Assembly: GCA_016934295.1 (NCBI GenBank) | Contig: JAFGTD010000314.1 | Location: 1-39,030, forward strand | Direction: 5' to 3' | Source: Acidobacteriota bacterium | Lineage (GTDB): Bacteria; Acidobacteriota; UBA6911 | Length of the DNA: 39,030 bases | Shown here: in pieces, positions 23,901-32,300 of the stretch | Numbering within the stretch: the stretch's first letter is position 1 | Layout: every line of letters starts with the position of its first letter | Program-made: the position numbers and the translations under genes | The notes under the pieces: generated by a model | Told to the model about the DNA's origin: nothing | Seen by the model: only the letters and a program-made list of their open reading frames with translations | Databases searched by the model: none

Positions 23901-25019
23901 GTAGGCAACTCCCAGGAAAAACCTTGCCTGGGCGGAACGGGGAAGGGCTTTGACTGCAGCTTTAAGCTCGGTCATGGATTCCGGCACATTCCCCTCTTCC
24001 AGAAAAATTCTCCCTTTGATCAGGCGCGCTTCTGCGTCTTCCTGATGTTTTTTCAGGATCTCTTCTGCAATCAGGTTGGCCTTGTCGGAATTTCCCAAGC
24101 TGAGGTATAGGTTCGCCAGGCGTTTTTGGGCCAGTAAATAATGCGGATCTGTTGTAGGAATCAATTGATATATCTGAACGGCGTTTTCTGTTTTATTGAT
24201 TCCGGAATAGAAATCGCCGAGTACCATTGTGAAGTAGGATCCTTGGTCAGAGCGGTCTTTCAAATCCAGATAGACCTGTTCGGCCTGGTCGAGCTGCTTT
24301 GTCTGGATAAAGAAAAATCCAAGCGCCAAACCGGCTTCAATGGATTGAGGATTGGCGGCACAGACAGCTTCATACAGCTTTTGCGCTTCATCATTTCTTT
24401 CAGATAACGTGTAGTAGTTTGCCAGTGCCAGCTTCGCTTCGATGGAGCTTTCATTCTGCTCTATGGCTTTTTTATATATGTCCTCGATCGTCTTGGGATT
24501 TGCTTTAATCTTATCAGGCACGCTCAGGGCCAGGAATGCCGGGATCAATCTCGGTTCTATTTCAAAAAAGCGGTTTATTTCATGGACGGATGCATTGATA
24601 TCGATTTTACCTGCGTAACTGTTGCCCTTAAGCATTAGTGCGCGGATGTTGCCGGGATCCTGTTCCAGGATCGAGTCGGCCTTAAGGAGTGCGTCTTCGA
24701 ATTTGCGCTGGAGTATCAGGAAATTGCCGGCAAGTATCTGCAAATCCGCATTGTTGATATCGATGGATGCGGCCTGAAGAATAGAATCCCTGGCGTCGCC
24801 CAGTATACCCATATCAAGATACGCAATACCGAGCTGATAATGAGCCTCTGCAAACCTGGGGTTCTTTTTAATGGCATTTCTGAACTCAAGGACGGCTTCG
24901 CTGTATTTTTCATCGGCTAGATATTTCTTCCCCGTTTCAAGCATTTTTTCGGGGCTTCTTGAACAGGCAACTGCAAATAACAATACGGTCATCGTTAAAA
25001 AATTGATTGTTTTTTTCAT
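20931..25019 (-). CDS. prsT: XrtA/PEP-CTERM system TPR-repeat lipoprotein PrsT, copy 1
   Basis: A 1,362-residue TPR lipoprotein (MKKTINFLTMTVLLFAVAC, Cys19), colinear over its whole length with the downstream paralogue. The opening 'GKKYLADEKYSEAVLEFRNAIKKNP', the irregular section near residues 140-190 ('RFFEIEPRLIPAFLALS') and the closing 'AANNLAWILAETGGDLDEALKLA' all have counterparts there. The same super-repeat is present: 'LIKGRIFL' at 333, 'ALKGGVLLAQ' at 641 and 'VLKGRGLLAQNK' near 945. Sequence identity between the paralogues is moderate, so the duplication is old and not a recent assembly artefact. GGAAGG precedes the ATG by about 8-10 nt. It starts 60 bp after epsI, on the same strand, so xrtA-epsI-prsT is a plausible operon. 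The protein would be anchored in the periplasm or outer membrane, scaffolding export or assembly. Confidence 0.93.
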   Translation of the reverse strand: MKKTINFLTMTVLLFAVACSRSPEKMLETGKKYLADEKYSEAVLEFRNAIKKNPRFAEAHYQLGIAYLDMGILGDARDSILQAASIDINNADLQILAGNFLILQRKFEDALLKADSILEQDPGNIRALMLKGNSYAGKIDINASVHEINRFFEIEPRLIPAFLALSVPDKIKANPKTIEDIYKKAIEQNESSIEAKLALANYYTLSERNDEAQKLYEAVCAANPQSIEAGLALGFFFIQTKQLDQAEQVYLDLKDRSDQGSYFTMVLGDFYSGINKTENAVQIYQLIPTTDPHYLLAQKRLANLYLSLGNSDKANLIAEEILKKHQEDAEARLIKGRIFLEEGNVPESMTELKAAVKALPRSAQARFFLGVAYSRARNRDNAKAEEELMNAIRLNPTFLQAYIALAQLKLEMGDSEAAIRFAKEALNINANVVNTRLILGNAYLREGNYEEAAQEIETFLQQNPESPLGRYSLGLLYLRQGNAKEAEKQFDTALKSDPEHLESLIALANLYLNQKAPDKAINRIKQAIEAYPSNPNLYQLLGQIYLSRNDAAKAEESYQKATTLQSGDENQQMALADFYYRTGQVDKSVEVLKSVLKNSSGNQDALMRLGNMYLSNQKFDDAAATADELLVLDPKNAGAMALKGGVLLAQGKMQEAIDQLQAAVNQESTSSLARYFLGLAYLQSNNAKRAEVEWMESVKNAGRFVQPYVSLAGLKLDTGDPDSAIMYAKQALSINPNLSQARFILGKAYAAVRNHQQAIIELKELVRQNPDHIPGIQQLGQSYLAQGETGPALAEFEKVLKNDPDNVMAWFGITSVYQSQNQPDMAAQRLNERLAQGDAPAKLYQMLGQVYLMQRNLDKAEELYIKAADVNPTDIPQKTVLADFYDLTGNTEKSIQIYDDLVKGNPDDLVLKQRLADLYLRQQAYDKVDQLANDIAETDTAEGKVLKGRGLLAQNKTTDAISELKQAVKSNANSAPALYFLGLAYVQNKQLSEAETQWSNALKADNRYMPPYLSLARLKLESGDPDAAIKYTRQALRINPDLNDVRMVQGIALMNSGDTKAAVNEFEILAKSMPANSEVSYRLGIAYAASGETAKAEASLKNSLEASQENLATVNALASLYVSQKKPETAIQLVNRQIEQSPQKEGLHELLGQIYFSQKNFAKAEESYRKALEINKNSLVAYGMLGQLYIAQNSHEKAIQEYKNALKVNPRLIGARLILGAIYESLNDREAAKFQYREALSIDQESPVAANNLAWILAETGGDLDEALKLANTASKMLPDLPNIQDTLAWIHYKKGNYKDAISTLIACVRKEPENAIYHYHLGMSYYKNGDKLRAKESLAEAVKLSSSFPGIEEAKDILRRL

Positions 25020-25079
25020 AGGGTGGCTTTCCTTCCCGTTGGGCGCATTTCACAAAACGTGAATATTTTCAGCAGAACT

Positions 25080-25721
25080 CTATTCCGGTAAATAACGTTC
25101 CAGCATTGGGAAAAGACTTTCAACGAAATCCACGGCGTTGGCTTGAGCAAATTCTTCCGCATCCGAATCCAGTCCTTCTATGGGACAGATAATGCGAACG
25201 AGAGCCGCATCCGTTCGGTTTGTTTTCAGGGCATCAATCACGGTATAAATTTTGCCCCAATATTCACTCGCAATGACCCGGCCATGGCTTTGATACCAGT
25301 ATAATACCAGCTGTTTTTGAATGCCTTTTAAAATTACTATGCTGTTTATTTTTAGGGATTTCTGATCGATGGCAATAGGGATGAGCTCCTTTTTTACAGG
25401 ATTCCATCCTGCGCCGGGCAGGCAATTCAGGGGCGAATGAATAGTATCTCCCGACCGCTGGCTTTGGTAGTATCCGATGTATAAACCGGTCGGGTATCGG
25501 TCCCGGTTATAATATACTCTGTTAATGTAGTCATCCACCCCAAGCACGTTCATAACACGGCCTTCTATTTCCCCCGCATCCACTCCCTTCCACGAGCCGA
25601 TCTGCATCGGCATGTTGGAAAGGGATTCCCGAATTGGAATTATTTCCGGCCTCGAGGCGTGGGCTATGAATGCAGAAGCTGCAAGCAGAATTACACAAAC
25701 AATAACAATACGGTATATCAT
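25080..25721 (-). CDS. epsI: EpsI-family protein, exosortase companion
   Basis: A 213-residue protein with one N-terminal membrane segment (MIYRIVIVCVILLAASAFIAHA) and a periplasmic EpsI domain. Family landmarks are 'MQIGSWKG' (39-45), 'Y.VY.....YPTGLYIGYYQSQRSGDTIHSPLNCLPGAGW' with the conserved Cys100, and 'LVLYWYQSHGRVIASEYW' near 137. EpsI domains accompany exosortases, sometimes fused to them as the C-terminal half; here the gene is separate but overlaps xrtA by 4 bp, so the two are translationally coupled. The molecular activity is unproven; it is required for exopolysaccharide production in the original methylotroph system. Downstream by 60 bp is the first prsT gene. Confidence 0.93.
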   Translation of the reverse strand: MIYRIVIVCVILLAASAFIAHASRPEIIPIRESLSNMPMQIGSWKGVDAGEIEGRVMNVLGVDDYINRVYYNRDRYPTGLYIGYYQSQRSGDTIHSPLNCLPGAGWNPVKKELIPIAIDQKSLKINSIVILKGIQKQLVLYWYQSHGRVIASEYWGKIYTVIDALKTNRTDAALVRIICPIEGLDSDAEEFAQANAVDFVESLFPMLERYLPE

Positions 25722-26584
25722 TTTTCACCTTTTGAATGTTTTTGTGCCGGGATTCTTTTTTTCAGGGGTGCTATCCATATAACGATTCGATGCAGGATAA
25801 ACATCATGATGAATGCGACAATAAAAATAATCCATCCGGAGAAACTGTGGAAGAAACCTTCTGCGGCCTGCGCGCCGTAATAATGGGCTGCAACCCCCGT
25901 ACCGGCCACGCGAAACCCATTGGCGGCAATGGCGATCGGAATCGTTCCGATGGCCAACACGATACGCACCCATAGCCTGGAATCGACAAAATATCCATAT
26001 ACTATTCCCAGGGTTAAGAGTGAAATAAGAGACCGGATGCCGCTGCAGGCTTCGGCAACTTCCAGGCTTGTATTGGCAAGATGGATGACATTTCCCTCTC
26101 GCAGGACCGGTATTTGGATTATTATCAAGGCCGCTTCACCGAAACGGGAAGCCAGCAGCTGAAGCGGGAATGCCACCTGGTTGAAGATAATTGAGGGAAT
26201 GGGAATCATTAAAAGCAGGAAAGCGACGGGTAACAGCAGGATTTTGAAGTGTTTCCACCCAAAGATAAATAATATTATCCCGGCAATGGTTCCCAGTATT
26301 GAAATGCGTGTAAGAAACAGCTCGGAGCCCAGAATGCCGGCCAGCAGAGTAGCCAGGCTGCCTAGTAGAATTACGAGTCCCAACCAGCTGGGATTTCGTT
26401 CGGCTTCTTTGATCCTTTCCCGGCGTTCCCATACAAAATAGAGCGCAATCGGAACAATAAGAAATCCGTGTGAGTAATTGTCGTCGATTGACCAGTCGTG
26501 AACAAGCTTTGCGATTACATTGTAGTACAGGTAAACGAAGCATCCTGCGAGCAGCGCGAAAACTACAGCATTTTTTTTATTCAT
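25718..26584 (-). CDS. xrtA: Exosortase A
   Basis: A 288-residue inner-membrane transpeptidase/protease with about eight membrane spans. Exosortases cleave PEP-CTERM proteins at the sorting tail and are thought to pass them on to a cell-surface acceptor. The catalytic triad is readable: Cys180 in EVAEACSGIRSL, Arg225 in NGFRVAGTG and His246 in GFFHSFSGW. The N-terminal 'DWSIDDNYSHGFLIVPIALYFVWERR' is the usual exosortase opening. The form is XrtA rather than another subtype, judged by its company (PrsK, PrsR, PrsT, EpsI, amidotransferase and O-ligase homologues). It overlaps epsI by 4 bp. A repeat pair (26602-26732) separates it from prsR upstream, so it may have its own promoter. Its substrates include the five PEP-CTERM proteins of this window. 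Confidence 0.96.
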   Translation of the reverse strand: MNKKNAVVFALLAGCFVYLYYNVIAKLVHDWSIDDNYSHGFLIVPIALYFVWERRERIKEAERNPSWLGLVILLGSLATLLAGILGSELFLTRISILGTIAGIILFIFGWKHFKILLLPVAFLLLMIPIPSIIFNQVAFPLQLLASRFGEAALIIIQIPVLREGNVIHLANTSLEVAEACSGIRSLISLLTLGIVYGYFVDSRLWVRIVLAIGTIPIAIAANGFRVAGTGVAAHYYGAQAAEGFFHSFSGWIIFIVAFIMMFILHRIVIWIAPLKKRIPAQKHSKGEK

Positions 26585-26601
26585 AGGTAATCAGCGTTTT
26601 T

Positions 26602-26732
26602 GGAGTGCGCACGCAAGCGAAGCCTGCGCGCCCGCATGCCTCCTTTATTCCGTTTAAATTATTTTCTATCGATTATATGCAAAGAAGGCGGCAGACCCGA
26701 CATCTACAGGTCGGATTAACTGCCGCACTTCC
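26602..26732. repeat. Paired REP-like hairpins, copy E
   Basis: The left unit is ggagtgcgcacgcaagcgaa followed by gcctgcgcgc. The right unit, from about 26685, is aaggcggcag...ctgccgcacttcc with an inner stem ccgacatctacaggtcgg. It fills the gap between prsR and xrtA and could act as an mRNA-stabilising or terminating structure after prsR. Confidence 0.65.
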
Positions 26733-26738
26733 AAAGTT

Positions 26739-28127
26739 TTACAGCCCATACCGGGACATCAGGTCATAAAGTGTAGGGCGGCTTATACCTAATGCTTTGG
26801 CCGTTTTTGATATATTCCCGTTGTTTTCCTGCAATGTATTGGCCAGGATCTTACGTTCCAGGTCTTCTTTGGCTTCCTTCAGCGTTGCGGAGGATCCGTT
26901 CTCGCCGTTTGGCACTTCAAGCTCTAATTCAGCCGGACCGATGGAAGGCCCATCGGAGAGAACGAGAGCCCGTTTGACCCTGTTCTGCAGCTCCCTGACA
27001 TTCCCCGGCCAATTGTATGCACGTAAAGCTTCCAAGGCCTTTTTTGAAAAATTTTTCGATGGCTTTTTCAATTCTTTGGAAAAAGCCTGCACGAGGTGTT
27101 CGGCCAGTTGAATAACATCGTTTCCACGTTCTCTCAAGGGTGGTAAAGCGATCTTGACGACTGCGAGACGAAAGTAAAGATCCTCACGGAAGTGGTTATC
27201 TTTCACTTCGGTTTCGAGGTTTTGGTTGGTTGCGGCGATGACCCGTGAGTTTACCGGAATAAGTTGCCTTCCTCCAACGCGTTCCAGCACATTTTCCTGA
27301 AGAAAACGCAGAATTTTAACCTGCAGCTCCGGAGCAAGATCTCCAATTTCATCCAGAAACAGGGTGCCGTTGTTGGCATATTCCAGCTTACCTTTGCGTT
27401 GGGTTGTGGCGCCGGTAAAGGAACCTTTTTCATATCCGAAAAGTTCGCTTTCTATCAGAGTGTCGGGGATTGCGCCGCAATTTATTGCGATGAACGGGCC
27501 GGTTTTTCTCCGGCTCAGATTGTGAATGGCATTAGCAATCAATTCCTTGCCGGTTCCGCTTTCGCCTGTAATAAGAACCGGGACATCTGTCTTGGAGATT
27601 TTTTGTATGGTGGCGAAAATCTCCTGCATGGGTGGGCTGGTGCCGATGATTTTCTCAAAGGATACCCGTTGGCCCAGGTTGCGTTCTTCCAGGCTTTCCT
27701 TTTCAAGGTCTATACGCCGGTAAACGCGATGAAGGACCACTTTGAGTTCTTCCATATCCACCGGCTTTGGGAAAATGTCGTGCGCGCCTTTTTCCACGGC
27801 AGCCAGGGCGTTCTGTCTCTCGGAATTTCCGGAAACGATAATAACTTTTATCAGAGGATCCAGGCCGATCAGTTCTTCAAGCGCTTCCAGACCTTCGATC
27901 GCTTCCCTGGGATGGGGCGGGAGCCCCAGGTCAAGCAGAATAACGGGTATTTTCTCTTCCTTGAAAATTTCCAGCGCTTTTGTCCGGTCACCGGCAGAAA
28001 AAACGCTGAATTCTTCCGATAAAGCCCAGTGTATCTGCTTACGGATCTGCTCGTCATCATCGACAATCAGAATTTTCGGTAGATCCGTATTCGTTTTTTC
28101 ACTTTCCGCTTTTTTCTTTTTTCTCAC
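26739..28127 (-). CDS. prsR: PrsR, sigma-54-dependent response regulator of the PEP-CTERM system
   Basis: A 462-residue NtrC-type activator. The receiver domain (about 17-135) has acidic pocket Asp23-24, phospho-acceptor Asp66 (LLDLGLPP) and Lys121 (FPKP). The AAA+ domain (about 157-390) has Walker A GESGTGK at 188-194, the sigma-54 contact loop GSFTGA at 235-240 and Walker B LFLDE at 256-260. A Fis-type helix-turn-helix ends the chain (ISKTAKALGISRPTLYDLMSR, 439-459). The contact loop is GSFTGA rather than the usual GAFTGA; Ser at that place occurs in some working activators. The start is GTG (28127), 23 bp after prsK, so the two form an operon. It should bind enhancers and activate -24/-12 promoters; I propose the six TGTAA-N7-TTACA sites as its targets. 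Confidence 0.95.
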   Translation of the reverse strand: MRKKKKAESEKTNTDLPKILIVDDDEQIRKQIHWALSEEFSVFSAGDRTKALEIFKEEKIPVILLDLGLPPHPREAIEGLEALEELIGLDPLIKVIIVSGNSERQNALAAVEKGAHDIFPKPVDMEELKVVLHRVYRRIDLEKESLEERNLGQRVSFEKIIGTSPPMQEIFATIQKISKTDVPVLITGESGTGKELIANAIHNLSRRKTGPFIAINCGAIPDTLIESELFGYEKGSFTGATTQRKGKLEYANNGTLFLDEIGDLAPELQVKILRFLQENVLERVGGRQLIPVNSRVIAATNQNLETEVKDNHFREDLYFRLAVVKIALPPLRERGNDVIQLAEHLVQAFSKELKKPSKNFSKKALEALRAYNWPGNVRELQNRVKRALVLSDGPSIGPAELELEVPNGENGSSATLKEAKEDLERKILANTLQENNGNISKTAKALGISRPTLYDLMSRYGL

Positions 28128-28150
28128 GATTATCCGCTGAATTGTTGAAA

Positions 28151-30244
28151 TCAGGTGCCTTGTGTCGACTGCGGGGAGACTTGCCGGGCAACAGGAAATG
28201 TCAGTATTACCGTCGTTCCCGATCTCTCTTCACTTTCCACGTGAATAGATCCCCCGTGTGCATCCATAATCTTTTTTGATTGGAACAAACCGATGCCCAA
28301 CCCCTCGCTTTTTGTGGTATGGAAAGGCAGGAACAACTCCCTTTCCATAAATTCCCGGCTCATGCCTTTCCCGTTGTCTTCAACGGTAAGACTGACGTTT
28401 TCTTGCTGCCAGCCGGTTCTTACAATTATAACTCCGTCTTCGGATATTGCTTCGCGTGCATTTATTATAAGATTTTGAAGCACCCGCTTCACTTCTTCCT
28501 GGTCCACCAGCACCTGAGGAATACTGTCCAGTTCAAACTTTAAGTTTTCCTTCAGGCCCGTATTAAGATTATCGGCAACGGCATGCACAACCTGATTTAA
28601 ATCCACAGATTTTTTGTCGGCAGCAAGTGTACTTGAAAAAGTACGCAGGCTGTTGCATAAACGCTTCATCTTTTCAGACGTGTCATACACTGATTTAAAC
28701 GCATCTTTTTGAAAATCGGGATTTTCCCGATGCCGGGGAGCGTTTTGGGCAATCAGCGAAAGGGTTGAAGCGAAGTTCTTCAGGTCATGGAGCAGGAATG
28801 TGGAAAAGGCCCGAAATGCTTCGTCCTCCTTGGCTTCCACTAAAGTGGCCAGCAGATCGGATTTGTGGAATTCTCCGGCTGCATGGCCCGCAAGGACGCG
28901 CAAAAACTCCCTGGCTTCCCAGTCAAAGGGGCGTCCACTGCGATCGGGTCCGACCGTAATCACTCCAACGATGCGATTGCTGGATTGAAGAGGGACAAGA
29001 AGGGAGGCGTGGGTGTTTTCCATAAAATCCTTTATCCCTTCAGGTTCCTTTAATTTATCAAGATCATCCTGCGATAGGGGTTCTGAAATATTCAGGAGTT
29101 TTTCGACAACGCCGGCAACTTCGCTTTCCAGTGAATCGGAAATTGCGCCCAAAGAATATAATAATTTCAGCCGGTTGGGATTCCATTGACGGATCCAGAC
29201 GCTGATGTCGATAGCCCCGAGAGACCTGTGAACGATATCGGCCAATGCTGCGGCTGTATCCTCGGGCGGGTCAATAGAGCGAATCCGTTCGGTTGCCTCA
29301 AGCCAGAACTGACGGTAATCGTATCGTCCTGCAAAGATATTCCGTCGAATCCAGCGGCGCACGCGATGGCGGAACGAAGTGGCGAGCAATAAAACGGCCA
29401 TAATAAAGGCGGAGAGAAGAAAAATAAGCGCCTCGGCAGGCAGGCCGATATCACCCCATTGGCTGACCCAGCGTGCGATCAGGCTGGATGCTATCAGATA
29501 GGCGCCGACGGCCAGGAGCGTTATGGAACTGTAGACCAAACCATGGGAAACAACCACTTTGGAGCGTCCCGAACTGCGCTTCCATGACAGAAAAATCATG
29601 CCGCAACACAGCAGAAAAATTATCGGGAATAACGAGAGCGCATCTTCGGAAATTTGTCCGAAACGGGGCGGGTACAAAAGTATCTGCGAACTGATGTAGA
29701 TGGTTGCGGCGAAGGAGATGCCTATACCCAGGAGCAGAAATTTAATTTCCCAGCGAATACTTTCTTCCGCGTGCCTGAAGATCTGTTCCATTTGGGCCAG
29801 AATAATTACGGAGAGAACTAACAGGAGAATGCCTATAATATAGCCGATCGGCCCAAGGAATATATGGTCGGCAGGCATCAGATAACCGTCAGGCGCCGAA
29901 TACTGTATAAAGTAGAAAGCGACGGCTAGGGCAGGTCCGGCCACGGCAAACGGCATCAGCCATCGCATTTTTATTTTGATATTGCGGATATAATCTTCGC
30001 TATCGATGCCTAAACAGGCAAAAACGGCCCCGGTTGCAGCTATAAGGAGAAAGGAAAGCGTCATCCGGATATAAGGATTCCCTTCCGCTTCAAATGCCAT
30101 ATTTCCGGAGGTTATAGCGGCAGGCATTAGAAACAGAACCAACAGCCAGGATCCCTTCCCGAATCTTGGGAAAAGCAGTACAAGGCATGACATCAAGACA
30201 CCTGCGACCGCAGCCGTCCATTCAATGGGATTGAGAATATTCAT
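28151..30244 (-). CDS. prsK: PrsK, membrane sensor histidine kinase of the PEP-CTERM system
   Basis: A 697-residue kinase. The N-terminal half (to about 292) is a multi-span membrane domain of roughly eight helices, as in the PrsK family (TIGR02916-like). A GAF-like domain follows (about 325-460, 'LLVPLQSSNRIVGVITVGPD'). The phospho-acceptor is His486 in FLLHDLKNF. The ATPase domain has an N box (NLIINAREAI), a G1 box (VEDNGKGM) and a G2 box (GLGIGL). It would phosphorylate PrsR, encoded 23 bp downstream. The signal sensed is unknown; the membrane domain suggests an envelope or lipid-linked cue. It is divergent from the amidotransferase gene with 120 bp between them. A weak -24-like TGGCAGG in that gap lacks a proper -12. 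Confidence 0.95.
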   Translation of the reverse strand: MNILNPIEWTAAVAGVLMSCLVLLFPRFGKGSWLLVLFLMPAAITSGNMAFEAEGNPYIRMTLSFLLIAATGAVFACLGIDSEDYIRNIKIKMRWLMPFAVAGPALAVAFYFIQYSAPDGYLMPADHIFLGPIGYIIGILLLVLSVIILAQMEQIFRHAEESIRWEIKFLLLGIGISFAATIYISSQILLYPPRFGQISEDALSLFPIIFLLCCGMIFLSWKRSSGRSKVVVSHGLVYSSITLLAVGAYLIASSLIARWVSQWGDIGLPAEALIFLLSAFIMAVLLLATSFRHRVRRWIRRNIFAGRYDYRQFWLEATERIRSIDPPEDTAAALADIVHRSLGAIDISVWIRQWNPNRLKLLYSLGAISDSLESEVAGVVEKLLNISEPLSQDDLDKLKEPEGIKDFMENTHASLLVPLQSSNRIVGVITVGPDRSGRPFDWEAREFLRVLAGHAAGEFHKSDLLATLVEAKEDEAFRAFSTFLLHDLKNFASTLSLIAQNAPRHRENPDFQKDAFKSVYDTSEKMKRLCNSLRTFSSTLAADKKSVDLNQVVHAVADNLNTGLKENLKFELDSIPQVLVDQEEVKRVLQNLIINAREAISEDGVIIVRTGWQQENVSLTVEDNGKGMSREFMERELFLPFHTTKSEGLGIGLFQSKKIMDAHGGSIHVESEERSGTTVILTFPVARQVSPQSTQGT

Positions 30245-30364
30245 TGGTGTATTCTATAGCCGCTTTATATTATTGGAAATATTTTATATTGCAATATTTA
30301 TGGCAGGATTCCTGATTTGTTAACATCTGCCTGATAAAGACCGATAATTCCTGTGGAGGTGGGA

Positions 30365-32248
30365 ATGTGCGGAATTTGTGGTTTCCTGTATTTCGATAAC
30401 AGACCGGTCGATTCAAAACTCGCCGAGCGTATGTCCGATGTTCAAAAACATCGCGGCCCCGACCAATCGGGTGTTTATTCCGGTCCCGGGATTGCTCTGG
30501 CGCACCGCCGTTTAAGTATCATAGACCTTGCTTCCGGGCGGCAACCCCTTTCCAATGAAAATGAGAAAGTCTGGATAACCTACAACGGTGAAATATACAA
30601 TTTTGAAGACCTTAACCGTATGCTTGCCGGCAAACACCGTTTCCGCACGCGCTGCGATACCGAAACTATTGTTCACCTGTACGAACAGTACCCCGAAGAC
30701 TTCGTGTCGATGCTTCGCGGCATGTTTGCATTCGCTGTTTGGGATGAATCCGCGAAAACGCTGATCCTGGCAAGGGACCGAGTCGGGAAAAAACCTCTTT
30801 ATTACTACCTGGATAATGAAAAGCTGGTTTTTGCCTCAGAGATAAAATCACTTTTAAGCCACGGAAACCTGGACCTGGAAATTGACCAACAGTCGGTCAG
30901 CGATTACATATCCCTCGGATACATTCCGGCCCCGAAATCCATCTATCGGCGAATTCGCAAGGTTCGTCCCGGACATTACCTGAAAGTGACGGGACAGAAC
31001 GTCAGGGAGATATGCTACTGGGATATTCGCTTCCGGGAAGACAATCACCCTACGGAGGCTGAATGGATCGAGCAGTTTCTGGAGCAATTTGAAGAAGCGA
31101 TCCGAATCCGGTTCATGAGCGAAGTGCCGCTTGGCGCCTTCCTCTCCGGCGGCGTCGATTCATCCGCGGTCGTTGCCATGATGAGCCGGATAATGGACCA
31201 GCCGGTCCGTACGGCTACCATCGGATTCAATGAAGATAAGTTTGATGAATCGGGGTATGCCAGGGAAATCGCAAAATTTTTGCAGACGGATCACTATGAG
31301 CGCACGGTAACGCCGGACAAAATCGGAGTTATTGAGAAACTTGTCTGGCATTACGATGAGCCGTACTCCGATTCCTCGGCCCTGCCTACGTATTATGTCA
31401 GCAAAGTGGCGCGGGAGTGTGTCACTGTCGCATTGAGCGGCGACGGGGGAGACGAAAATTTTGCCGGGTATCGCCGATATCTTTTTGATGTTCGGGAAAA
31501 CAAGGTGCGCCGAATGCTGCCGTACGGTTTTCGTAAATGGATATTCGGTCCTCTGGGTATGCTTTATCCGAAAATGGATTGGGCTCCGAGAGTATTCAGG
31601 GCACGCTCCACCTTTCAAAGCCTGTCCTATGATCCGGTTGAGGGTTATTTTGAGACGATGTCCATTTTTCGCAGAGATGATAAAGCACAAATCCTGTCCA
31701 GGGACTTAACAGCCGGCCTGAAGGATTATTCGACCCGGGATGTTTTCCGTTCCCATTATAATTCCGCCGGAACCGACGATCCTTTATCCAGGATCCAGTA
31801 TCTGGACATCAAGACCTATTTGACGGACGATATTTTGACAAAGGTCGATCGGGCCAGTATGGCGGTTTCGCTTGAAGTGCGCTGCCCCCTTCTGGACCAT
31901 AAGTTGATGGAGTTGCTGGCCCGTATGCCATCCTCCTTAAAACTTCGCGGAAGTACGGGGAAGCATCTTTTTAAAAAAGCGATGGAATCCTATTTGCCCG
32001 GCAACACCATTAATCGCACTAAAATGGGATTCGGTGTTCCCCTGGCTGAATGGTTTCGAAGCGGGATTCGTGATTTTGCCCGCGCGTATATAATTGACCG
32101 CGAGGATCCGTTTCTATCCGGTTCGTTTATTAGTAAGATTTGGAAACAGCATCAATCCGGTGTGAGGGACCGCTCTTCCCAACTCTGGAACGTTCTGATG
32201 TTTCGTCTCTGGATGGAGCGTTTTGGAACCACCGGGGGGAGGCTTTAG
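30365..32248 (+). CDS. XrtA/PEP-CTERM system amidotransferase (asparagine synthase-like)
   Basis: A 627-residue class II glutamine amidotransferase fused to an asparagine-synthetase ATP-pyrophosphatase domain. It matches the exosortase-associated amidotransferase (TIGR03108-like) in length and context. I start at the ATG at 30365 so that Cys follows the initiator Met (MCGICGF); Cys2 is the N-terminal nucleophile, and GGAGG lies 5-7 nt upstream. The GTG at 30353 would bury it. The PP-loop SGGVDSS is at 261-267. The glutaminase also shows 'NGEIYNF' (74-80). The acceptor is probably an activated sugar or a carboxylate in exopolysaccharide synthesis, not free aspartate, but this is not established. 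A glycosyltransferase follows after 52 bp on the same strand. Confidence 0.94.
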   Translation: MCGICGFLYFDNRPVDSKLAERMSDVQKHRGPDQSGVYSGPGIALAHRRLSIIDLASGRQPLSNENEKVWITYNGEIYNFEDLNRMLAGKHRFRTRCDTETIVHLYEQYPEDFVSMLRGMFAFAVWDESAKTLILARDRVGKKPLYYYLDNEKLVFASEIKSLLSHGNLDLEIDQQSVSDYISLGYIPAPKSIYRRIRKVRPGHYLKVTGQNVREICYWDIRFREDNHPTEAEWIEQFLEQFEEAIRIRFMSEVPLGAFLSGGVDSSAVVAMMSRIMDQPVRTATIGFNEDKFDESGYAREIAKFLQTDHYERTVTPDKIGVIEKLVWHYDEPYSDSSALPTYYVSKVARECVTVALSGDGGDENFAGYRRYLFDVRENKVRRMLPYGFRKWIFGPLGMLYPKMDWAPRVFRARSTFQSLSYDPVEGYFETMSIFRRDDKAQILSRDLTAGLKDYSTRDVFRSHYNSAGTDDPLSRIQYLDIKTYLTDDILTKVDRASMAVSLEVRCPLLDHKLMELLARMPSSLKLRGSTGKHLFKKAMESYLPGNTINRTKMGFGVPLAEWFRSGIRDFARAYIIDREDPFLSGSFISKIWKQHQSGVRDRSSQLWNVLMFRLWMERFGTTGGRL

Positions 32249-32300
32249 CATCTCTTAATCGACAGGGCGCTGACTTGCTCCTTTTACGTGAATCACTGAA

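Noticed and set aside
27264-28022. Plus-strand open frame of 252 codons opposite prsR
   Set aside because: It lies wholly antisense to a well-supported response regulator; its translation matches no family.
30300-30316. Possible sigma-54 promoter (TGGCAGGATTCCTGAT) before the amidotransferase gene
   Set aside because: The -24 half is fair but the -12 has GA instead of GC, and no TGTAA-N7-TTACA site is nearby.
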